From Purshia tridentata (taxonomy: Eukaryota > Streptophyta > Magnoliopsida > Rosales > Rosaceae), in the NCBI GenBank assembly GCA_003254885.1, contig QANT01002103.1:1-64000 (forward strand): a DNA stretch of 64,000 nucleotides. Reading direction: 5' to 3'. The first letter of the stretch is position 1. Every line of letters begins with the position of its first letter. This document shows positions 1 through 12,456 of the stretch, piece after piece. The notes under the pieces were generated by a model, which worked only from the letters and a program-made list of their open reading frames with translations, made no database searches and was not told the origin of the DNA. The position numbers were made by a program, and so were the translations under genes.

Positions 1-1304
1 GAAGAATTTAATTTCTTTAGTTAGATTAAAAAAACTTCGTGAGTATGACAATCTTTTTTCATATAATATATTACATCCACTCTGTATACATGTAGGATAT
101 TGAACAGAACCTAAATCTTAAACGAAATAATTGGATTGAGTGTTTTTCTTTTCTCTAAAATTGGGGAATTTTTTTTTTTAAGAAAACGTTTAGAGGTTTA
201 TAATTTTGTCATGAAATCTTTTTAAAATCTTTTTTTTTTTGTGATTTAATTTATGTTTTATAGAATTTTAAATTAGGATATATTAGTCTTTTAAAATGCT
301 TATGTGGAAATGTATTATTAGATATATTAAGTAATTTAATTGACATGTTAATTCCATGTCATTATGGCACGTGCCATACTGTGGCACTCTAGCATTACCC
401 TAAAGCTATTGCTATCACATAACATCACCACCCATCACCCACAGCACCACTCAGTCATAAAATAATGTTTCATTTTTATAAACAAATTACAACTCGTAAA
501 GTTTGGATGATAGTTGGTGTCCATTTTTAAACAACTAATTTCTTAATTATATTGAAAAAATTGAACACTTAAACATCACAAATTCGGATTTTCCTAATCT
601 ATTAACTCACTTACCATTTAAACTTATACGAAAGACATTATTTTTAAGTAAATAATTGGGAATAGTAACTTTGACAGATGAATAGATAAAATATTTGGGT
701 TGTTTGATTTTGTGTACAATTCATATGGGCTTAGGAATAAACTTGTTCCTCAATTTTTACATGAAATGAGCCTAATAATATTGTTAAATTCAAAGAAATA
801 ATAAAAGAATAATATTTTTCGTAGAATTATAAAATAATTAAAAATATGAAAAAGGGGGAATATAATGGGGGTATGCAAAGGCAGGTGGAGTCATAAATGG
901 TTTTACCATTGAGAGGTAACAAGTACAACATGTTTTTCATGTCGCTCATAATAAATTTTTAAGAGTTAAATACTCATTTTTCTCAAGTTGATATATTTTT
1001 TTTTATATATCATTTACATACACTTTCTTTTTGTTGGAATTTGGTGATGATTGTATTCTAGTGGTGGGGAGTGGGCTAGGCACGGGTTAAGGAGGGGAAA
1101 GTGCGTTGCAGAAGAAGAAGAAGACAAAAAAAAGAAGTCTATTATGCCTTCCAATTTGATAGAAAATTAATAAAAATTAACCAAATAAGTAAAGGTAGAA
1201 TATAAATAATACAAAAAAATGATCAGGGCCACTTTGGAAAAAGCATAAAAAAAATGGACCAATGCATTTAATTGTAAATTTTTAATATATACAGGGGACG
1301 AACG

Positions 1305-1345
<41 letters not shown>

Positions 1346-2441
1346 TTTTGCAGTGCAGAAGCACCTACCAGCTGCAAGTAGCCTGCAACAGATTAAAGCC
1401 AAAGCCGAGGAATCCGGATACTTATTACGTTAGCAAAGATATGTAACAAGAGAAGACCCCAAGTGTCCACGTGGCGCCCGTTTAGGTATAGATGAACAAG
1501 CCACAATTCAATGAGAAACTTTTGGGAAGTCTGCAAAATTATCATACACTTTTAGCCTTTAAATTTAAAAAAGTGTTTATCCTTCAAATAGTGTTCATAC
1601 ACCCTCGAGTAATGCAACTACTTTTTTATGAGAGCTCGAATAATATTAAAGATTTAGGTTTGTAAATTTCTAGCAAAGCCTTAAAATCTTTAATGGAATT
1701 ATGGAAACCAAAAAAGGCTTTAATTTTTAATTCTTTAATTTTTTATTTTTTTGAAATTTTTCTTGTTATTGTAATACCATGTTGACTGATATTATAATTT
1801 AATAGATCCCAAAATTCTTATCAATTAACCAGAGAATATTAAAACCAAAATTTATATTTATTTATTTATATTCAGTGTAATTACCATCCAAAGAATATTG
1901 CAGTTTTCTAATCAAGATAATACTCAATTGACGGCCATACCTCTTATTTAAAAACTAAAAAAAAAAAAAGGGGTCCAAGTTCAATTTTTTAACCCAAGGA
2001 TGGGTTACTTAGCTTAGAGAAGGTGGGACTGTCATTCTGTGCCTAATTCATTAAATAATCAGAAGCTTTATGCCCAAATACCAATCTGGCAATCAGAAAT
2101 AGAATACCATGGATGTTAAAGTACAAAGACTACACCAATTAAAACAACATTTTAAAGTGATCCTTGCCAATGCCAAATCATATTTTGCTCTACCTGTGGT
2201 CTCAGCACATCAAAGGCGACCCACGTAAAAGAAAGTGACCACAAGAAGACAAAACCACCTGGATTTTTCCATGCCACCAGACTCAGATGCTCATGTGTCA
2301 TGAGAGCTTTACATGATAAAAAGAAAACAAATTCCATTACTAATCTTCTGTCTTTCCTAGTTAACCCCCACCTGCCCATGGAGACCACATTCTATACTTA
2401 ATATTACCGTATTGTGGTTATATCCTACCTGGTGTTGGTTT
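1..2441. other. AT-rich intergenic region, no gene seen
   Basis: No ORF with recognisable protein content was found here. The stretch is AT-rich with many homopolymer runs. It holds a CACGTG G-box core at 368-373 and a CT microsatellite at 1308-1342 (listed separately). The right part, roughly 2150-2441, should include the 3' UTR of the neighbouring AP2 gene, which runs leftward into it. A gene ending left of the window cannot be excluded. Confidence 0.6.
1308..1342. repeat. (CT)n microsatellite
   Basis: About 17 uninterrupted CT dinucleotides. Read on the other strand they produce a spurious Arg-Glu repeat ORF, which is not a gene. Confidence 0.95.
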
Positions 2442-5279
2442 TCAGCTCCTGCAATAAAAGTGGGGTATGTTGTTGGTGATTGATGGTGAAAAATGGTGGT
2501 GCAGAATTGTTGTATTTGGAAAATGAAGTTGAGTGGCAGCAGCTGATGATGAAGTGGTTGTTGAAGAAGGGAATCCTGATGATGCTGCAGCAGAGAAGTG
2601 TGGCACTGGAGTTGCTCCACCATTATGGCCTTGGAATTGCCATGCCCAATTAGGGAAGGAGTTAGCATCCATACTCTTCTCTGTTGCTCTTTCCTGAAAA
2701 TAGCAAAGAAAATTGAAGTTGTTAGCTAACGCAGAAAAACTAGAATTCTCAGTGATTGATTTGTTATGAGGTGATAAATCTCTTTGCACACAAAGAATGG
2801 AATTACAAGGGTCTCCTAAAGTGAAAATTTGGTCACATTAGGAAACCGAACCGATAAGGGCATACCAGCTATCACAAGGAGAGTCTTTGTATGGAAGCAC
2901 TGATGTGTTTGCTAACAATAGAAAGGTATATAAACCCAAACAATAACTTTCGAAAAAAATTATAATTTCTAACACGTTTTAACATTAAAACTTCAGTGCA
3001 TGCACATGATCAAATGAATATATTGCAAAGGTCAACAAATAATACTGAAAGCAGAAAATTAAGGTTTTATGAGCTTCTTATAAAAAGTTATTATAATGGG
3101 CTAGGACTGAATGCAAATTACCATATGCATGGGAAAGAAACTGGAATTCATGCTGCTCATTATAGGAGGTGCCTCAGACGCCACCATTGAGCCATGAGAT
3201 AGTTGAGCCCTCATAGTTGCTGAAGCAGAGTTCTCATTCTGTAAGAAGAACAACAAAGTACTTTAAAGTGACAAGCTTAATTACTCAAGAAGTGCAATAG
3301 AAAATAAGAATTGAGCTGAGAGGGGTTTTCAAAGTTGATCCAAAGATTACCCTTGCTCTCATGTGAATAGGAATGTTATTGCAGCCTAGCTGAAAAGGAA
3401 AGATGCTCATATTGATGTTCTCCTTTTGGAATTCAGAAACCAAGGGGGGAGCTATTCCCAAGTTCAAATCAAGACTTTGGTCACTGCCTGTATCAAAAGG
3501 GTTATAGATATTTGATACTTGATAGAAACAAAAGGTTCGATATGTGTTTAGCTCAACTGAATTAGCAAAATATTACATACAAACATCATATAAAATGGAT
3601 TCTCTAACAACAAAAATACCTCCATTGCTGGCCTCAGACATTATCTCCCCATCATAAGAGCTTGGCTCGAAGTTGGTGACCGCGTCTCTTCCATTGCATT
3701 TAATGGCAGCCTTGTCATATGCCCTGATTTCAAAAGAACAACACTAAACCGACTTAAATGCAATCCGATGGTCAATAAGATCTCAAAATTTAAACATTGA
3801 GTAAAATGATGCCTATATATTATCGTAAAGACCTTGCAGCTTCAATCTCGCTATCAAATAGGCCAAGGTATATATACCTGCAGGCAAGCAATGAAATACC
3901 ATACCCAATAAAAACCAATTTCTCAACTCATCCAAAAATTCACAAACACCAAGTCCCAACTATTTATGTGGTCCTTGCTGAACACAATTCTTTGTTCCCT
4001 TGTTCACTTATCGTAATTATTTAGACCACCACATGAAAGAATACTAAAAAACCCATATTAAAAAATGACAATATTCAGAAATTAAGTGACTAATAGCAAT
4101 AGAGAAAGGGTTTCTCACTTTTTCCCCAGAAACTGTCCCATACGAGCTTCCCAGCGGCCACATTTGTGCAGTGTGACTCCCCTGTATTTTGAGCTTCCTC
4201 TTGAGAAACCAGTGCTCTGGCGACGCAGGATATGAACAAACTCTTCCTTTGTAAAATTACTCATCTGCATTAATTACAATATCTAAATCAACCCCACAAA
4301 CGAAATAAAACAAAAACAATCCCAGCACAGTAAAAAGCTCCACAACACATACATGAAATCATAATCTAAAACTGACCTGTTTAATATCTTCATCATAATC
4401 ACTAACACTGAAATTAATATCAGCCTCAGTTCCACGGAACTTGATCGCAGCTCGATCATACGACCTATAAAATCATTTCACCATGTACCCAAAAAAAAGA
4501 AAGAAAAAACCCAAATCAAACACTAAAAAACTATGATTACCATTTATATAACACACTCAGATTCTAAGTTCTTACCGAGCTGCAGCATGGGCAGTGTCGA
4601 ATCCTCCTAACAATTAGAATTAGAAAAATCAAATAATAAGCAAAAAGAAATAAGGGTAAAAAAAAAAAAAAAAAGCGATTATGTGGTGGAATTTCATTTT
4701 GCTTACCCAAGTACACCTGTTTCCCGCAATCCCTGCACGAAAAAAAGAAGTGAGAGCTCAGAGCTCAAATGCAAACACAATCCAAGTTTCCAAACAGAGT
4801 ACTGTATCACTATCACCGCAATCAAACACTAACCAAATATGCGATTCCCATCTTCCAGTTCTTCGATAGAACGTAACTCCCCGATACTGCGAGCTCCGGG
4901 ACCTGGGTCCTCGCCGGCTCTTCTTGACTTGGTGCTGCTGGGGCACGATCATCTGCCCCGCAGTCGCAGGAGGAGCACCATCGTAACTGGAGGAGAGCCC
5001 CAGCCACTGCCTCATGGAAGACGAAGACGAAGACGAAGAGCGTACGGATTGGTCGGCGAGCGGGAAGAGCTGGATGGTCCGGCGACCGTCGTAGTGATCA
5101 GGGTCGTTGGCGTTGTCGGCGGCGGCAACGACGACGTCGTTTGGGGTGAGGAAGTTGAGAGTGGAAGAGGAGTCGTTGTCGTCGGCGGAAGCGGTGAGGT
5201 TGGAGGCGGAGCTGAAGCTTCCAGAGCTTTCCATGTTGGTGGAATTGGAGCAGAGGACGGAGAGGTTGAGATCCAACAT
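2442..5279 (-). CDS. RAP2-7: euAP2 transcription factor, RAP2.7/TOE1 type, miR172-regulated
   Basis: Ten coding exons join in frame to 463 aa: 5279-4834, 4732-4707, 4606-4576, 4464-4377, 4264-4119, 3877-3833, 3723-3620, 3487-3351, 3238-3122 and 2693-2442. Seen: an N-terminal MLDLNL motif; a nuclear-localisation-like [16 protein letters not shown] entry to AP2 domain 1; the second AP2 domain ([20 protein letters not shown]); an EAR-like SLDLNLGI motif after it; and a C-terminal AAASSGF peptide encoded by the miR172 site. The 26-nt microexon (4707-4732, DCGKQVYLG) is typical of AP2 genes. The tail segment RATEK...NW.WQ resembles Arabidopsis RAP2.7/TOE1 rather than AP2 itself. TOE proteins are known as nuclear repressors of flowering (FT) and of the juvenile-to-adult transition. 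That this gene has the same role is inferred. The start is the first Met of the MLDLNL motif shared by the family. Confidence 0.93.
2570..2590 (-). promoter_or_regulatory. miR172 target site in the last AP2 exon
   Basis: On the minus strand the sequence starts CTGCAGCATCATCAGGAT and continues TCC. This is the standard miR172 complement found in euAP2 mRNAs. It encodes AAASSGF in frame in exon 10. The only departures from a perfect miR172 complement are at the ends and one G:U-type position near the centre, as in other euAP2 targets. It implies post-transcriptional repression by miR172. Confidence 0.93.
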
Positions 5280-7030
5280 TGGGTTGGTGGGTGGTTTGGT
5301 GCGCGAATTGAGAGCAATGGGGTTGAAATTAGCAGCGGTTTTTGTGGGTTGGGTGGTGAAGAAAATGAGAGTGGGAGGAGAGCTTCATTGAGCTTTGTTT
5401 TATACGTGTTTGATGTAATGAATGAGAAAGAGGGAGAAGAGGTTGAAGTTGAAGAATCGCCGGCGTAGAGGAATCATAGTGATACTGAGGTCGGCTCTAT
5501 GTGGGAGTGGGACTTTCATCTCATGCACACCACACCACTGTGAACTGTGAGAGAGAGAAATTAATAAAGTTGTTAGAGAGAGAGTTGGTGCTTGGTGATG
5601 GAGCAAAGAACAAAGATTAAGTAGGACTGTAGGACAGGTCCTCACCAAAAAATAAAAAATAATATAAATTAAAGGACCTACTCTCCTAGTACCCTCACCC
5701 TAATTAGGGTCTTTTCCTATGCTATTCTTTCTCTCTCTTTATTTCGTTTTTTTCCCTCATCTTTTAGCCTTCTATTACAACAACACCTGGATTATTCTAT
5801 TTTTACTGTTGATTTACCACTGTGATTACTCATTAGTGTGTTAATTTGTACTGTTAATGACAGTTTTTTAACAGTGGACTAAATTAAAAAAGGAACTTTG
5901 AAAATGGGGTTTTGTCTAACTTACTTATAATACCAATTAGCAGTGTGGAAAAGTCCCTAACATTAAGTGATTACCCTGTATTATTGATATATAATTTTCA
6001 TAAAATTGCGGATTACATTGTATTTGTGTTTGGGGTGAAAATATTTACGGTGGCAATGGCATGGTGGGGTGAGAAGGGCTGAGAGGAGGGTGGAATCAGT
6101 CAGGCTAGTGAAGCAGTAGGCTGTGTGGGCTGTGTAGGCTGCGTGCATGTCATATCTCATATGTCGGTGACTAGACCTTTCCCTGGTTTGTATTGCCCCC
6201 GCCCCCACCACACCCTTCAATTTAGCTGACACATAACCATCCACATATATATTCAATAAAGACTATGATCTATAAAATATGTGACTTGGGACTTGGGACT
6301 TGGGACTTGGAAGCATGAGAATAAGACATGAAATGTTGGCCGACTTGGCTACCTTTTAAGGTTGCAACTTGCTAGCTCAATTACACTTTGTTTACTTCCT
6401 CTTTCCCTTTTCCTTTTGTTTCTACCTATAAAATCACAAATTACAGTTAATCAAACACTAAATTATACTTATATGTGACTGTGTGTGGGTCTACAACTTT
6501 GGTTCAAATGTAAAAGGGGTGGAATCCTTACCCCACTCTTTATTTTACTTTTACAAATCTCACTATGTAAAATCTATACTTTCTCTATCACAGTGACAAT
6601 CAATTTAGACATTAAGATGTTTGACAAATAAATATTTATACTTACGTATAAAGTAAAATATCGTACACTTGTTCACTCATTAAACTATTTAAACCATACT
6701 TAAATATTACATAATTGGAGTTGACTTAGTTGAATAAGGACACAAATTCTCCTTTATACACTCAAGTTGAATGAAATTAATTAAATAAACCAAATTAGAA
6801 AATTATAAAAATTAATAAACTAGTTAGAGTACGAAAATGATACTTAAGTAAAAAAACGTTGAACTTATAACTTTAGTGGGTAAGAAAATTTACCACTATA
6901 TATAGTTGTAATCTTTGCTGTACCAGGACTTATCCAAACTAAGGCTTTAAATTTCTAATTGCTATAAAATTTTTGAACTTATTAACATACAATTTCGGAA
7001 TCAATTCCCTCCATTAACGTACATATGATC
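5280..7030. other. Upstream region of the AP2 gene, then intergenic
   Basis: No gene seen. It contains GA-rich tracts at about 5550-5585, probably promoter or 5' UTR of the minus-strand AP2 gene. A short tandem repeat of GACTTGG, four units, lies at 6283-6310. The right end is the 3' flank of the transporter gene. Confidence 0.5.
6283..6310. repeat. 7-bp tandem repeat (GACTTGG)x4
   Basis: Four consecutive copies of GACTTGG, flanked by AT-rich DNA. No function is apparent. Confidence 0.9.
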
Positions 7031-8722
7031 TCAATGAAGCCATTTATATTTCTCTGCAGCCTTGGTTTTCTCTGCATTGTCTCTAAGCTTCTGGTATACG
7101 TCACCTTTGTAGAATTGCTGCGTCCTCTTCACCAAAAGAAACGACACGAGAACTGAAAAAAATGTGACTGCAGCCAAAATTGTAAAGACGATCCGAAAGC
7201 AATGCGGTCCAATGCAGTTGAGATCCTGGCCTTGGATTCTCTTCTGACCGAGCCTTTCAAGTTCCTTGTTGACCTCACTGTTGTATAGCATCCCAGTGAC
7301 CTTAACGCTGAACAAGTACAAGCCAGCAGGACTGGCCAATTGGGCACAATTGAAGAGGGTCGAGAAGTATCTCAAGCCGAAGATTTCGGATATGATAGTT
7401 TGAGTCAATGACATCTGAGCTCCGAAAGTGAAGCCGATGATGGCCGAGGCAATGTAGAGAGAACCAGGCATGGGAAAAGCAATGAGGAGGTGGGCAATGG
7501 TGTTAAAGAGAAGCATCACTGTGATCATTAGAGGCCGAGGGACTTTGTATCTCATGAGGAGGATTTCTGAGATGAACCCTACAACGACTTTGCCGAAAAA
7601 GTTCCATATGTTTTTGATTGACACAAAGGTGTTGATGGTTTGGGGTTTGTACCCTAATGACTCGCCGATTTGGCCTAGGTTGTCCCTGGCAGCCCAGCTC
7701 GAGCCAAGCACGAAGAGCGTTAGGACGAAAAGAATCAACATCTCCACGCTCAAGAGAGCTTGTAGAATGGTGTGGTCTTCTCCTATTTGTGGTTTGTTCA
7801 AGATGTTGGAGAAGAAAGGTGTTGGTGTTTTGGGTGCAGAACAAGAAGAGGATGATTTCTCGGGTTTTGATGTTGTTTCGATGCAACTCAAAGGATGAGG
7901 AGGGCGTTGCTTCAGCTTGTACCGCACCAATTCCTTTCTTACGATAACGAACAAAGGAAACAGAAGCAGAACACAAAGAGCAGCAGCTATCACTTCTTGG
8001 GCGCCTTGGGAAAAATGAATGTATTTCTGCGTTGCATTTATAACCATAAAAAGCAAAGCAAAAACAATAGATGCGTAGAGAAAGTGGTAAAACACTTTGA
8101 GCTCATTTTCTTGGTTTTCAATCTTGATGGGTTTGATTGCGTACACAAACATCACTGCAATGGCTGCTGGGAACCACGCACTGAAAAGAATTGCAGACTT
8201 CTTGTCATTGCCGTCGAATGCAAGCCATAGTTGGGTCAAAATACTCCCAGTCATCCCATGATACCCCTTGAGAAACCCAATGACAATGCCACGGCTTTCT
8301 GGGAAGTTTTTCACACATGTCACAATTACTGCTGTGCTTATAAAGTGTACACAGCTGGCTCCAATGCCAACGTAGGCACACATAACCCAGATTGCTGGCT
8401 TGACAATCTTTTTAGCAAGACCTAACCATAAAATGAGGTAGCCAAATAAGTGCATGGTTGCACCAAGAAAGAGAACAAACCATGTTGGTGTAACCTCGGC
8501 AATTAGGCCTACCAAAATGCCGCCATAGAATGACCAAAAAGTTTGGAAAGAATCCAACAATTTAAGGGTTGATTTGTCGTAACCAAAAGCGTCAATACCC
8601 AAGGTATAGTTTCCATAATAGGAACCAGAACAAGCTATCACGATGAGCGAAGCGATAAAACTGAACCACCGGCTTTTCAACACAAACGCTACAAAACGAA
8701 GGAATTCACAGCCGCCCGCCAT
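7031..8722 (-). CDS. Nodulin-like / NFD4-like major facilitator membrane protein
   Basis: A single-exon ORF of 563 aa. The N-terminal half (about residues 12-260) has the nodulin-like domain pattern: a first segment RWFSFIASLIVIACSGSYY, then YDKSTLKLLDSFQTFWSFYG, and a cytosolic-loop-like GFLKGYHGMTGSILTQ. Roughly 12 hydrophobic segments are visible, with a charged central loop at about residues 265-315. The C-terminal half begins near LLSVEMLILF and contains GESLGY and a second MFS-like half. The Arabidopsis family includes NUCLEAR FUSION DEFECTIVE 4 and many uncharacterised paralogues. Substrates are generally unknown, so none is proposed. The MAGGCEFL start is preceded by a TATA box about 53 bp upstream. 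It could alternatively be called a nodulin-like MFS monocarboxylate-type transporter. Confidence 0.92.
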   Translation of the reverse strand: MAGGCEFLRFVAFVLKSRWFSFIASLIVIACSGSYYGNYTLGIDAFGYDKSTLKLLDSFQTFWSFYGGILVGLIAEVTPTWFVLFLGATMHLFGYLILWLGLAKKIVKPAIWVMCAYVGIGASCVHFISTAVIVTCVKNFPESRGIVIGFLKGYHGMTGSILTQLWLAFDGNDKKSAILFSAWFPAAIAVMFVYAIKPIKIENQENELKVFYHFLYASIVFALLFMVINATQKYIHFSQGAQEVIAAALCVLLLFPLFVIVRKELVRYKLKQRPPHPLSCIETTSKPEKSSSSCSAPKTPTPFFSNILNKPQIGEDHTILQALLSVEMLILFVLTLFVLGSSWAARDNLGQIGESLGYKPQTINTFVSIKNIWNFFGKVVVGFISEILLMRYKVPRPLMITVMLLFNTIAHLLIAFPMPGSLYIASAIIGFTFGAQMSLTQTIISEIFGLRYFSTLFNCAQLASPAGLYLFSVKVTGMLYNSEVNKELERLGQKRIQGQDLNCIGPHCFRIVFTILAAVTFFSVLVSFLLVKRTQQFYKGDVYQKLRDNAEKTKAAEKYKWLH

Positions 8723-8774
8723 CGTGCCTCTTTGGTGTGATAGAGTAAAGCAAAGACAAATTGGGTTTGTGCCT

Positions 8775-8781
8775 CTTTATA
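8775..8781 (-). promoter_or_regulatory. TATA box of the nodulin-like transporter
   Basis: TATAAAG on the minus strand, about 53 bp upstream of the ATG at 8722. The position suits a short 5' UTR. Confidence 0.55.
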
Positions 8782-9590
8782 TTGAATTCAATTGTTGACC
8801 AAGAGAATGAGTTAATTTGTTTGAGTGAACGCATTGTGCGCTTGTGAAACTGATTTTGTTAGGCATTACCATACAAACTAAAAACAAGTCCAAAACAGTA
8901 ATTGGTTCTAAATGAAATCAAGTTTGGATTTATTTTACTAGTTTAGTTCAACTTTGTAACTCTAGTTGAAACTGATTCTAGTTGAAACTCTTGCTTGGGT
9001 TTGCAGGCTCTGACTTGATCATCTAGATTTCTTTGGTTTTCTGTTTTCAGAGAAACGAGCCAGTCAAAGGATTTGGGTGTTCCATAAAATAAGGCAGTTT
9101 CAAACGATTGGTCATTAAGAATATTGTTAAACTTCATTTAACGTAATATTGGTTATCAAGGATTTGAGACACTTAAGTGTCAAAATTACAATATTACCCG
9201 CCATATTAGAAATGGAGTGTGAAAAAATGATCAAATTCAAGTATAAAAAAACTTAATCATAAAATATCTCATGAGAAAAATAACAAAATCAATGCACCAG
9301 CAGCAACCAAGAAGCACATATAAAATTAAAGGAAGCCAAACAAAAATACTCCTATATTGCAAACCAAAGTATCTAACATTGTCATGAAATTAAAATTGGC
9401 AAACTAAGCTAGTAATAATTCCAGTACCGATTTATAAAAACTCTTCCACAGGACAAAAAGTAGGAGGAAAACTCATTACACTCGTTTTCCTGAAACATCT
9501 CATCCATGACTCAAAAGTAACAAAAGACGCAGATAACAACAAAATAGACTAACAGAACAAAGTCATTGATTCTTAAAGCAATAAACTAAA
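8782..9590. other. Intergenic, RPL4 3' flank
   Basis: No gene seen. The right half should be the 3' UTR of RPL4. The region is AT-rich. An AAAATATCT string near 9260 matches the evening element but has no obvious clock gene beside it, so it is probably a chance match. Confidence 0.5.
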
Positions 9591-11407
9591 TCACTGTGAC
9601 ACACCTAGCCACTTTGTAAAGTTCTCAAACTCTGCGTAATCACTATCAGAGATCATAGTTTGATACCAAGCCTTTCCAGCTGCCTTAATGGTTGAAGCTT
9701 CCTCCTGCATTAAAAAACGATCAACAAAAACATTGTCACACATGCCCAAGATCTTGTAACAGAGTACACAAAAAGATGTCAAAGAAAAAAAAAACTCATA
9801 CAAAATTGAGCATGATATATTCATGAAAAGCAGTATTACATGAAGGAATTAAACATTTCCTAACATTAGTATAAAGAATCTAAATCAAGAAATAGCGCAA
9901 GTTAGCAATATTTAATAACAATGTATCACTATAGTGAATGTTTTCAAAGTATTTCTAGGACTTGCTTTGCAAATTATGATAGTGATTGAAGTAATGGATA
10001 ATAGAGTTTTCTCTGATAAAAAAGCATAAACTATATACAAACACATGTATAGTATATGAAAGAGAGCATAACATAAGTGTATTTTGTACATTAATTAGAT
10101 ACAAACACAAGTTGTTCATCATGTAGTAATTAATACTGGCAGGCCATCTGGTATCATGTGCTCTATATTGAATCCAATCTCTACCAATATCCTCTCAAAC
10201 CAAAAACACATTACGAATTAAACCCATCGGCTAACTCAGCATGAAAGGCAATTAAGCACAAACAAAAACACATAAACGAAGTGAGTCTGATTACCTTGGA
10301 AATGGGCTTTCTCTTCTTGTCCAGCTTCTCCTTCTTCGCCTTGACACGCTCAGCCTCAGCCAACAGCGCCATCCTCCTGGCGGTCTTGGCGTACGGGTTC
10401 AGCTTCAACAAAGTGTTGAGGTTCTTGAGTGGGTTCTTCTTCAATGGCGCCCTCTTCACCTCCTTCTTGATCGGCCTAACAACGGACTGAACCTCATCCG
10501 AGTTGATGATCCTTGCCAGGTCAGCATTGACCATCTTAGCCCTGGGCAGCACGTACCCCTTCTTCTTCTCGGAGGGCTTCTCAAACGACCCATAAATCGA
10601 GTCCAGCTTCTCAAAAGCCGATTTGGTCCAGATCACAAACCGCCCGAGATGCCCACCGGGTGCGAGCTTCAGCAAATTGAGCCTCTCTACATTGACAATG
10701 TCGACGCCCGGAATGTTCCGGAAGGCCTTGACGAGCTTCGCTCCCTCATTTCCATACACAATGAGAGGCCCCTTTCGGTTGATGTAGCGGCGGTTCCTCA
10801 TCTTACCCTTACCGGGCCGAATCGAGTGGCTGTCCTTCGCCTTCTCAGCGTCGGCGTACGCGCCAATCTGCTTCAGCACCTTAATCGCCGCGGAAGTCTT
10901 CTCAACGCTCTCGGCCGAGTCACCGACGACCAGGGGCAATTCAGGAACAGACTCGATTTTATGCCCGCGAGCCAAAACCAGAGAGGGAACAGCGGAAGCC
11001 GCAATGGCCGAAACGACGGCGTACCGCTTCTGGTTGACGTTGATCTTGCGGTGCCAGAGTCGCCAGATCTTGGTGGGAGCAAACATGCGACCTCCGCGGC
11101 ACATGTTGCCAAAGGCACCTTGACCTGCGCGGTGGGTCCCGCCACCGGGGACACGTGGGATACGAGAGACGGCGCGGCCCGTGCCCCAGGACTCGGCGGA
11201 GGTCTGGTGGCCGGCCTTCTTGGAGACGGCATAGGGCTGGCGGCTGTTCTTGGAGATGTTGGAGTGGACGAAGGTGACGATGTCAGGTCGGATCGAGGAC
11301 TTCATGACGTCGGGTAAGGGGAGCGTTTGGGCCTGGTCGATAGCCATGTCGCCATCCAAGCACTGGACGGTCACCAGGGGACGAGCTGCAGCGGCGGCGG
11401 CGGCCAT
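9591..11407 (-). CDS. RPL4: 60S ribosomal protein L4 (uL4)
   Basis: Two exons, 11407-10295 and 9704-9591, encode 408 aa, the usual length for plant RPL4. Seen: the conserved core [20 protein letters not shown], the glycine-rich loop [20 protein letters not shown] that reaches into the exit tunnel, [21 protein letters not shown], and a lysine-rich C-terminal extension. The intron separates KRKPISK from [17 protein letters not shown]. The first exon is markedly GC-richer than its surroundings, as often seen for highly expressed ribosomal genes. uL4 is a structural component of the large cytosolic ribosomal subunit. A telo-box lies just upstream. The Ala-rich [15 protein letters not shown] start is typical of the family. 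Confidence 0.97.
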
Positions 11408-11447
11408 TTCAGAGACTGGTGGGGGAGAGTCAGGGGATATGTGATTC

Positions 11448-11455
11448 TAGGGTTT
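11448..11455 (-). promoter_or_regulatory. Telo-box upstream of RPL4
   Basis: AAACCCTA on the minus strand about 40 bp before the RPL4 ATG, inside the longer stretch CCCTAAACCCTAG. Telo-boxes near the transcription start are a known mark of plant ribosomal-protein promoters. Confidence 0.65.
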
Positions 11456-11459
11456 AGGG

Positions 11460-12456
11460 TCGAACAACAACAGTTTTGCGTTCCCTTTTATACCTGAAAT
11501 GTTTAGGTAGGGTTTACAGTCGGAAGAACATTTTATTTTTAATTTAGTTTTTTCTTTTTTAGGATTACTTGCAAATGAAATAAAATTAATTCATTAATTT
11601 CAGTATATCCAGTTCTAACTTCTGTGTAATGTTCTTTTACTGTACATATTTTATATTTTTAATTATAAAAATTGGTAATTTAAATTATATATTGAATTGA
11701 GATTTTGTTTTGTTAGTGGTTCAAATTGATAATCTATAATATAGCATATTACACTTAAAAAAATAAAATTTTCCTCCAGTTCTGTATTCATTCATATATT
11801 ATCATGTATATATATTCATGCCTTACTCAAAAGTATAGAGAATTCGTGCACTTTGTATGGTTTTTTTATTTTTGAGTAGAAATAAAACTAAGGGAAAATA
11901 ATTAACCATTTTAATAATATGATATTTCATTTTAAGATATTTCATTACAATCATGATGATCAGAGGAGAATAGGAGATTTAAGTATTAGTGTTTATCCTG
12001 TTGCTTTTGTAAGAATAGTGTGCATATATAACAGTGCACAAGTATGGATACACATATTTTGCTTGCTCCACCAAAACCTTGTTTCTTGTTTCGAATTTGA
12101 TAAATTTGATAAACCTTGGCCACCGGACTATTAGATCCTTGCAGAGCTTGCAAATTAATAGGACTATTTCTTCCATCCAGCATCCTCTAACGCTCTCCTG
12201 GGCTGTAGCTGCAAAACCACATCCCTAAGATCAGATTTGGCCAACTGTTCTGGAATTATTACACTTTTGCTCCAAGACCATACCTAGTAAATGACAGAAA
12301 CGTCAAGTTAAATGTCACCAAGTTGTTGTGAAGACAAACACCCACAAGGTAAAAATGGCCAAAAATGAGAAAGGGGAAGCAAAAGATAAGAGGAAACATA
12401 AGTGAGGGTATATTGGTAGAAAGCACATACCAGTTAACTTTTAAGTACTAAGAAGT
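11460..12456. other. Intergenic between RPL4 and RVE
   Basis: AT-rich with no gene seen. It should contain the RPL4 promoter on the left and the 3' UTR of the RVE gene on the right. Short ORFs at 11919-12228 overlap each other on both strands and show no protein-like composition. Confidence 0.5.

Noticed and set aside
1167-1364. ORF with long Arg-Glu repeat
   Set aside because: It is a translation of the CT microsatellite; no other protein-like sequence.
4839-5468. 209-codon plus-strand ORF
   Set aside because: Antisense to the first exon of the AP2 gene, whose Ser-rich, GC-rich codons keep the opposite strand open.
9256-9270. AAAATATCT evening-element match
   Set aside because: No clock gene promoter adjacent; a chance match is likely in AT-rich DNA.
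10649-11317. 222-codon plus-strand ORF
   Set aside because: Antisense shadow of the GC-rich RPL4 first exon; no recognisable domain.
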